Assembly (NCBI GenBank): GCA_031264895.1
Contig: JAISDI010000045.1
Span: forward strand, 1-13,019
DNA from: Endomicrobium sp.
GTDB lineage: Bacteria > Elusimicrobiota > Endomicrobiia > Endomicrobiales > Endomicrobiaceae
DNA: 13,019 nucleotides
Direction of reading: 5' to 3'
Shown: in pieces, positions 12,401 through 13,019 of the stretch
Numbering within the stretch: position 1 is the stretch's first letter
Layout: the number at the start of each line of letters is the position of its first letter
Program-made: the position numbers and the translations under genes
The notes under the pieces: generated by a model
What the model was told of the DNA's origin: nothing
The model's database searches: none
Seen by the model: only the letters and a program-made list of their open reading frames with translations

Positions 12401-13019
12401 GTTTACTTCAAAAACGGGAACTTTGCTGTTTGGCGTCAAGCCGGGCTCTTCCTTATATTCGGCATTCCCGTATTTGACAAGCAAAGCGTCGTAAAATTGC
12501 TGAACGTGCTTTACGCTGTTTAAAGCCGACAGCGCCTGCCCTATGGGATAAGTCTCAAAATTATAGTTTTGCGCAATATACATAGAGTCGAAAGGATACA
12601 CGCTCATTTGAAAAGATTTCGACGGGTCGGAAGTTGACTTGACCGTTATATTAAATATGACAAGCTTATCGTAAGGGTCTGACGTAGAGGTATTGTCCTG
12701 CGATAAATCGGCGACAGGCTTAAAACCTTCCGCAGCCAGCAGGCCGTAAAATTCTTTCATATAGTCTATGCTGTTTAAAGCGCTTGTATGCGTTTTATAG
12801 CTGTAAGGGTGCAGATCCATATCGAAAGATACGGTATTATTGTTTTCGTCTTTTGCGCTTACGGTTATTTTAAAAGAAACTATTTTTGCGCTCGGGTCGT
12901 CAGGTTTTGCGGGGTCGGGCAGAACGTCAAAACTTCCGGGATCGTATCCTTTGTTGTAAGCGCTGCCCCAAGTGTCGTACAAATGGTCAAGCTCGTCTAT
13001 GTTAAACGCCAGAGAGGTG
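8..13019 (-). CDS. Giant repeat-rich membrane protein with GT48-like C-terminus (5' partial)
   Basis: One frame without a stop covers the whole window and ends at TGA (10-8). The frame stays open to the right edge: the 13 residues right of the TTG at 12982 read TSLAFNIDELDHL and continue into YDTW, matching the repeat helix found further along (AEHLYDTY, ADHIYDSW). The TTG is therefore not the start, and no start, signal peptide or ribosome binding site is visible. Order: ectodomain repeats, single membrane helix with basic stop-transfer, charged helical cytoplasmic region with internal duplications, a bundle of about seven membrane helices, then a stretch resembling the onset of a 1,3-beta-glucan synthase catalytic domain. 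I found only three cysteines (KLCNG, VFCGG, SNCRA). The family of the whole protein is not one I can name. A role as cell-surface adhesin or receptor coupled to glucan synthesis is inference. Coding status is nearly certain from frame length and protein-level repeats; function is uncertain. Confidence 0.95.
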   Translation of the reverse strand, partial: TSLAFNIDELDHLYDTWGSAYNKGYDPGSFDVLPDPAKPDDPSAKIVSFKITVSAKDENNNTVSFDMDLHPYSYKTHTSALNSIDYMKEFYGLLAAEGFKPVADLSQDNTSTSDPYDKLVIFNITVKSTSDPSKSFQMSVYPFDSMYIAQNYNFETYPIGQALSALNSVKHVQQFYDALLVKYGNAEYKEEPGLTPNSKVPVFEVNAHGETLKFYPFGQDANGNSVNNDVNEALESTEHLYKLRDMLIDLGLNPVLKSKPNLNSNIKEAKIYYFEVTVPGSRGASFKTDVYQYGKAEAGGEFELTDIENTKKNLEIMRDTYKYLTQNHKVEFKLADTSDPDFKIPYFRIIDGRFNSDVYPIASKDQEQKPAQTIAENAEHLYDTYDRLLPKYKIKFMIKQNPKYPDDITQKISYFEITNTTGSPLLTTEIYPYDADGNKVASDNLAQAADHIYDSWFTMHAKLKSIFGPQYDPGWVKYEPYKTTDENDNEIYIPVFDVNIKVQGQQPFEIKVYPFKDETVLAQAIDKDVVANTMFLAETYHELDAAGFSIDAVFEVDPESKRTEFSNFSVTGKNGTSVDVRFGSQAVRDPQYYDNGKLKMPVYPFNSAGQDKNAAAKTKKIFEELKKTTDQGGYALYQIVPLEIAKHPFLPNKEVVETFRYSMFKGSKNYALFPFKEGVYTGLSGIKTSSEMINDAKVQDDIADVKSEVEKAGLKDFFFFMNGLTPASKQEDIDQAYYDLLNPALYQSKSAKDAVAQMKEVKEIYESVEKLLQTPNTMFFSKLSILKEEDKKTIVDALFGTNLARGEWPASAADFNYGRQLTGRNYSEAYKAISGSLYSADGGRAALGGWLELFGQDKTGIAGLLELIAYGNKTVNRAGFLTLGGSDERGVYLTINNDPMLRLYVYQAVGSNRLINSVFDMDEAIHNLFAVAGNKELIKKIYTDMGYASASVYALTLGRNPNLEKQLEEQVLGNDVYMILPDGSIMRPYNGDKPLTATQVGNQILNEQYRRQIERDLSTEFGTIQRINVNEDGQWEFFYNKTTGEFMGTARRANSELIAVDVIKGPFSETVMDKNDIVNAIKNKGKMAKLQRDYQAKHGQSVQIEEVFTLGEQYYWKVTAGGQTYNIIPTKNDGKVLMLEEFEKTVSDAPFIDIAIAAVNQGENKGKVVLEVDAKTGTIMLRVGDPSNPAKVSLYAQMPGTQEYGLLGIDPKKLNKENVEKAVKAHLGIAQQLRDEKLKWTQKGFHIAEKDGIWFVSHFDTDKYRGIDNRNSMVINPVGVNEDGTLYVEVDLDKAYELEMVNREFRARSGFAVTYLNKNGSPIQVRPKGKKLSLLWEVDRLAGAGGMQRVFLFNDAKYGFPKGSFAFLNKFFNKQTGKYAYSYIDGATGQKINATADDSSTIALAVKVAALEDHVRNMFDLADYKQKVIASGKYDVVDTDEDGNALIDEETGITFWKVSRKGGKKLTSTRVTPVYELDGTIKAIYSDENFNTIENALSSWELMEQVREIDKLFPDEKIKVTKIVDLTSKTKGYQAKWKITALVNGKEITTDVTPFNFDGTLRTLPNIVNALQAAKVFQDAKESGIKFEGGEPVYVDNFTKEKWIITEFDGKSVSGHVSGLDKIEIYPFNTKGELTIKNLAGLRKKINNVLDVERLRQAAEAAGMTVTSRTVGDNVIWTIETVVNGVQIKVDDFYVYKKDGSVANMGDINKAVEIQKLANDIMAANPGLKLKKHVDGNKDVYFTVDGFANIEDYRIYPVNEKGEVISFAEMMRAISNLYIKKAAIDNGSNGAYIETADTSVAAIKKTRTENGKTIKGVEQIIKEITESGQLNGKSDEESAEMILEALSALPAVVEQIDYKTDEDGDGKADKGESVTVIADVERTKDGKYTVVYKKEYFRHYTDADGKSQKAWEGESYFVDHGGTLYEQWFKKDVQARITAEMKVNIKAEGLSSSAANEIAYVLKRNGDAMFGEMLAGLDAMKKYELKLDDKKETANGKTVTVNRKAVFEKDAAGNITVSVLQSKDNGGNWEKTGNSKFEYSGGQGILVTPFYLIDKEQVEAGNKKTAFLVNAMFLSDLKTNDNFVTVSTSRFGQNVLEHILYDANGKEIRRFQQGYGEAYKVSNRERISLINAVNRGDIKTFEISPMKAFVANKVQGKTGAAAAVSSQKGRNIVEQWEVAAVLGADGTTYEYYDNGAVRLFVQEDKDKDDEIVIRDVVNDSGITLNGKNTEKTDASGAPIYRIAPVNGKNTPLVSRYRTVDFKDLANEGLDIIDIVQDLKRQNPQLKYELENLTWTRTEKIDDSGNPTYIVWEAYSEGSGLPLVNIRNNNVSFTDYIITQNEDGSITTQTTSPILYDAAHTESDGDYYARLSWFQKFLYNMSNFFKSSKQEKNVQKAAILSMDWSSLFLPKRLEMDVKVLFTDKDWQNYLQALNAHDSRYGEAKNALEVLNINDPLLQGKESLKIFDATDAKGNRIIFDANGKEQSIGKDDPVPQGWKVKLSVDPKTAEILQEKLLQIELDETGKPVTRDRGNMEYIVKGSQTDANGKITSVILADKKTGEEKTVNAKEYYSDYNLKMVPSDWLKNSQEAAEIMQTVYTIWDQLKQNKDDQIYYLIAHEDGNYHGEFKYKGEWYMGTGQDLIDRINATYTYFDYDQMKETAMNLPKAGEKLNGTQLRQIYQFLYYGQTDVYGNQTTNLADPKTMKEDPVKYANDRLKAISGEINLVAAIRSVDLYTSRLKMPRWLGWVDWIDRKLCNGQLLEIKLNSIVFVGEGYKDIHIQAEGNVLAEDMASLRDVAYSPEGGNTYVMSDLFKPGPENIVGPLKFVKEATHTKLFQAIAPVFLMVLFMLAAFGGNKVTAIKKRRNKKKEEKKKREFFNSEVDGLLKVLYTDDNVRQTERKAFAQDEKGVIKENVDNGFLKNSLERDLESKYANDIFDALENKNNNNPEEAVKAVFEEYNNKPVQPVQHALLVRMFELGVVKTDDMRSVLEAMRAKDEEIMKKAKARQDVLSEFTKRLTAKIVNDEYKKLAPYLPKELIDENARGEYFYDSEGRNLTDRLMAKLVNEMYNTLITHPERLEKKEDGANNIDIIPYSIQMGAQDLRELILYELLTLPVSYSQDSSMGANASLKPSTMYLVRKMLEIIDDKDMSEKEKRDANTNRIKQLLDFSRILTVFCGGDVMKKTSEPGDPTRIDSSVDRTSLKDLFIDFDWIYLFGLLTTDYDQNLDKTHFEASKYDMFSLSEKHQKEVFKRIIELIKKEKPEIIFENSSFLAEIAENDKFNAIKKAIKEYIETEESVMIAKITKERPEILTANTKNGKTDKKKAMIDYRKAVEKEYQEIVELAMTAKITKERPEILTANTKNGKTDKKKAIADYISIVEKKDRKTVNTEIITNEYIDSIFKKYKNTTNVSEQKKIQEIKNLVADMRFLAGTKTVVDDHITSLAEAEYKSKRNDPKYKGKTEKEIKEDIKKNILADLLAKTEKTKINVVNSIVQYVGKDAADMSVAVKVGRALQADISDLAKAVSVSKEESEFRVRGLRSILLNLGKKIGKNDFKVTKEEVLSNGYYSEVLKVIGLDNDKIEAMQNGAVIDLKQAIAKYLLGMDHTAADLDLSGNAIKSLVSTADMNDVKIRLEKLDPALAKDVADMKNFIATGKYKAMNTGQKAKARQLSDRGANVNAGISYLNDHWNKPTGESKLHEAYNKSTTINMNRVKGLRNVLHKFDKKGIFSLGNKDFKVKKEELLDGHYSEVLKIIGLDDDKIKAMEDGAVIDLKQAIAKYLLGMDHTADNLKLSNKEAVENLAMHAEMNAVKKRLENLTSALDDDVKNMKAFIEEKTGKYNAMNDSQKAKVRGLFDIGNAVNINLSYLDNNWGATPIKNFLRTTFGRYGKAILGFDFWNIETKSQKFWFWTLTGTFLAVAAAAFLFLTPIGIGVLAGWGITGISTFVASMSIGELLSIFSYNIIITFIIFAITIPKAIVGKADDKGLKRSILGVNTVFSMYYGGVLGAFFFRGLSIAINSISAGFLDALFPGSTLILSFVIWVLVAIPTYSAIWHLMIGNRADIKQKYSNDTKTFRATEKRLALQKIGTLFLITGGLSLLGMSGLGLFIIPAIMILAGLGSIGASYFFLGDFNKKQEIVSLDRSESKIPDGTYAGYVKVGMDLDNPGKSLYASAKKSNFEKMFEGFDEEYKALDDERNYLGYQTYTDYMVNTINSMEGDRLLSPEEAELIRKAINGEEGGRFIMPRDMKARRTIRSALAAVGQNKPEIPSWDKMWPVTEHVQSYTEIAGWSIFKLLDKNSFHSGQTVLGYMISNCRARWSNSVVYIVQLQISKDITD
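635..1303 (-). other. Membrane bundle of about seven helices (residues 3894-4116)
   Basis: Successive hydrophobic spans: FWTLTGTFLAVAAAAFLFL; IGIGVLAGWGITGISTFVA; LLSIFSYNIIITFIIFAITI; a span around FSMYYGGVLGAFFF; LILSFVIWVLVAIPTYSAIW; IGTLFLITGGLSLLGMSG; and LFIIPAIMILAGLGSIGA with SYFFL. Short charged loops separate them (KAIVGKADDKGLKR, GNRADIKQKYSND). The exact count may be 6 to 8. The bundle is followed by the glucan-synthase-like soluble stretch, the order found in FKS/callose synthases. Confidence 0.85.
1394..1894 (-). repeat. Large tandem duplication, copy 2 (residues 3697-3863)
   Basis: Runs from MNRVKGLRN to NNWGATP, just before the membrane bundle. In the core the nucleotide match is 65 of 66 bases (1657-1722 against 2197-2262, offset 540), while flanks have diverged more. 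This points to strong constraint or gene conversion on the DLKQAIAKYLLGMDH helix. Confidence 0.9.
1940..2422 (-). repeat. Large tandem duplication, copy 1 (residues 3521-3681)
   Basis: Runs from FRVRGLRS to HWNKPTG. It aligns along its length with copy 2 at 1394-1894: GLRSIL/GLRNVL, DFKVTKEE/DFKVKKEE, YSEVLKVIGLDNDKI/YSEVLKIIGLDDDKI, the shared core AVIDLKQAIAKYLLGMDHT, then DMKNFI/NMKAFI, YKAMNTGQKAKAR/YNAMNDSQKAKVR and YLNDHW/YLDNNW. The module is predicted helical and cytoplasmic. I do not recognise the family. Confidence 0.9.
2423..4395 (-). other. Charged helical cytoplasmic region (residues 2864-3520)
   Basis: The region is rich in K, E, D and N, with long amphipathic helix patterns and no membrane segment. 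It includes the 46-residue repeats. Base composition drops sharply in its last third: the 60 bases from 2821 contain 14 G+C, against 37 of 60 at 7381. In FKS-type glucan synthases a large cytoplasmic domain also precedes the first membrane bundle, so the position is compatible, but I see no specific FKS1 N-terminal-domain motif. Confidence 0.5.
2849..3256 (-). repeat. 46-residue tandem repeat, two near-identical copies plus one decayed
   Basis: Copies at 3124-2987 and 2986-2849 each encode 46 residues starting MIAKITKERPEILT or MTAKITKERPEILT. The 78 bases 2904-2981 are identical to 3042-3119 (offset 138), a level of identity well above the rest of the protein. The second halves differ (AMIDYRKAVEKEY versus AIADYISIVEKKD). 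A third, older copy precedes them at about 3256-3125 (KKEKPEII, then IKKAIKEYIE). The duplication keeps frame and is highly charged and helical. Confidence 0.9.
4396..4519 (-). other. Single membrane helix with basic stop-transfer (residues 2822-2863)
   Basis: LFQAIAPVFLMVLFMLAAFGG (positions 4519-4457 encode this 21-residue span) is uninterrupted and hydrophobic. It is followed directly by a Lys/Arg cluster, KKRRNKKKEEKKKR. By the positive-inside rule the basic side is cytoplasmic, so residues before the helix are outside and those after are inside. No other membrane span was noticed in the preceding 2,800 residues. Confidence 0.85.
4520..7734 (-). other. Membrane-proximal ectodomain, unrecognised (residues 1750-2821)
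   Basis: About 1,070 residues rich in D, N, G, K and Y with many short turn motifs (YDANGKE, YYDNGAVR, FDANGKEQ) typical of beta-rich extracellular domains. A few module-like cores occur (VTPFYLID near 6865, IAPVNGKN near 6290). The last 250 residues (LNGTQLRQIYQFLYYGQ to GPLKFVKEATHTK) look like a separate folded domain leading into the membrane helix and contain the only ectodomain cysteine I saw (KLCNG). There is no catalytic signature I can name. Confidence 0.5.
7403..7438 (-). other. EF-hand-type calcium loop (residues 1849-1860)
   Basis: The twelve residues DEDGDGKADKGE fit the canonical EF-hand/dockerin loop: D1, D3, D5, G6, D9, E12. It lies just beyond repeat array II, in the predicted extracytoplasmic part where calcium is abundant. 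There is no second loop close by, so it is not a dockerin pair; a thrombospondin-3-like or isolated structural calcium site is more likely. Confidence 0.6.
7735..9650 (-). repeat. Ectodomain repeat array II: divergent modules of the same type
   Basis: The same logic as array I recurs, with the core shifted to P-x3-D/K-G. Cores include NIIPTKNDG (near 9632), VINPVGVNEDG (9185), VTPVYELDG (8595), VTPFNFDG (8355), IYPFNTKG (8135), FYVYKKDG (7935) and IYPVNEKG (7747). Each is preceded by a strand with a conserved aromatic (YYWKVT, TFWKVS, AKWKIT, EKWIIT, VIWTIE, VYFTVD) and followed by a helix. In the last five units spacing is about 190-240 bases, or 63-80 residues; between 9632 and 8595 units are more degenerate (LYAQMPG near 9430, VTYLNKNG near 9075). 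That arrays I and II are one family is my inference from this shared order. Confidence 0.75.
8672..8707 (-). other. Partial EF-hand-type calcium loop (residues 1426-1437)
   Basis: The twelve residues DTDEDGNALIDE carry D at loop positions 1, 3 and 5, G at 6 and E at 12, as in calcium-binding DxDxDG loops. Position 9 is L rather than an acidic or polar residue, so the site may be weak or structural. It sits just before the TFWKVS strand of a repeat module. Confidence 0.4.
9651..10702 (-). other. Unrecognised ectodomain segment between the repeat arrays
   Basis: Residues 761-1110 carry no family signature I know. The first part is helical and glycine-rich (for example WLELFGQDKTGIAGLLELIA). 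The second part has short D-G turns (LPDGSIMRPYNGD, NVNEDGQWEF) that resemble the loops between repeat modules, so degenerate modules may continue through it. No membrane segment is present. It is probably a structured spacer in the extracytoplasmic part. Confidence 0.5.
10703..10873 (-). other. J-domain-like segment lacking HPD (residues 704-760)
   Basis: The stretch starts DFFFFMNGL, continues with ASKQEDIDQAYYDLL and ends MKEVKEIYESVEKLL. It follows the J-domain pattern seen in DnaJ: D-aromatic-aromatic-x3-G, an A-S turn, E/D-x-I-x-x-A-Y-x-x-L for helix II, then F/M-K-E-V/I-x-E-x-Y-E-x-L for helix III. The catalytically essential HPD tripeptide between helices II and III is absent; NPALYQS stands in its place. 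It could be a degenerate J-like fold that cannot stimulate Hsp70, or a chance match of two amphipathic helices. It lies between the two repeat arrays, on the predicted outer side of the membrane, where a working J-domain would be unexpected. Confidence 0.35.
10985..13018 (-). repeat. Ectodomain repeat array I: about nine alpha/beta modules
   Basis: The module is a helix of the type A-x4-H-L/I-Y-D-x4-L, then a strand, then a strand of the type F-x-I/V-T/N, ending in a V-Y-P-F/Y core. Cores seen in order: LHPYSY (near 12800), VYPFDS (12590), FYPFGQ (12370), VYQYGK (12145), VYPIAS (11940), IYPYDA (11723), VYPFKD (11476), VYPFNS (11208), LFPFKE (10996). Spacing is 205-270 bases, so each unit is about 68-90 residues. 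Identity between units is low, so the array is old rather than freshly amplified. The frame right of 12982 carries the helix of one more unit, so the array begins outside the window. The alternation looks like a compact alpha-beta domain strung as beads, as in large bacterial surface proteins. I do not recognise a named family; the secondary structure is my reading of the pattern. Confidence 0.85.

Noticed and set aside
12980..12982. TTG as translation start
   Set aside because: The frame is open to the right and encodes the rest of a repeat helix, and the region is inside the module array.

Overview
The window is essentially one gene. A single uninterrupted reading frame on the minus strand runs from the right edge of the window to a TGA at positions 8-10, about 4,337 codons in view. 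It is still open at position 13019, so the true start lies outside. Nothing convincing is encoded on the plus strand, and only seven bases follow the stop, so no promoter, ribosome binding site or terminator of this gene can be seen. Residue numbers below count from the TTG codon at 12982-12980 (residue 1); thirteen more in-frame residues lie to its right.

Layout in protein order. (1) Residues 1-666 and upstream (13018-10985): an array of divergent modules of about 75 residues, each a helix with an H-L-Y-D-like motif followed by strands ending in a V-Y-P-F/Y core. (2) Residues 704-760 (10873-10703): a stretch with a J-domain-like pattern but no HPD. (3) Residues 1111-1750 (9650-7735): a second, more divergent array of the same module, followed by a further roughly 1,070 residues I do not recognise, with EF-hand-type loops at 8707-8672 and 7438-7403. 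(4) One membrane segment (4519-4457) followed by a strongly basic stretch, which predicts everything before it is outside the cytoplasm. (5) About 1,050 charged, mostly helical cytoplasmic residues, including a 46-residue tandem repeat and a roughly 165-residue tandem duplication. (6) A bundle of about seven membrane segments (1303-635). (7) A C-terminal stretch (409-8) that resembles the beginning of the catalytic region of 1,3-beta-glucan (callose) synthases, the GT48/FKS family, and is cut off by the stop only 18 residues after the last matching tryptophan.

The architecture suggests a giant surface protein in which a repeat-rich, nearly cysteine-free ectodomain of more than 2,800 residues is joined to a cytoplasmic and multi-spanning membrane part resembling a polysaccharide synthase. 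The order cytoplasmic region, membrane bundle, catalytic onset is also that of FKS-type synthases. Either the synthase is truncated, or its remainder lies in the next frame or gene to the left of the window.

Organism: an intron-free 13 kb gene, a positive-inside stop-transfer sequence and moderate, uneven GC suggest a bacterium. Giant genes of this style are known from candidate phyla such as Omnitrophota, so that lineage or a relative is my best guess; the sequence holds no taxonomic marker that settles it.
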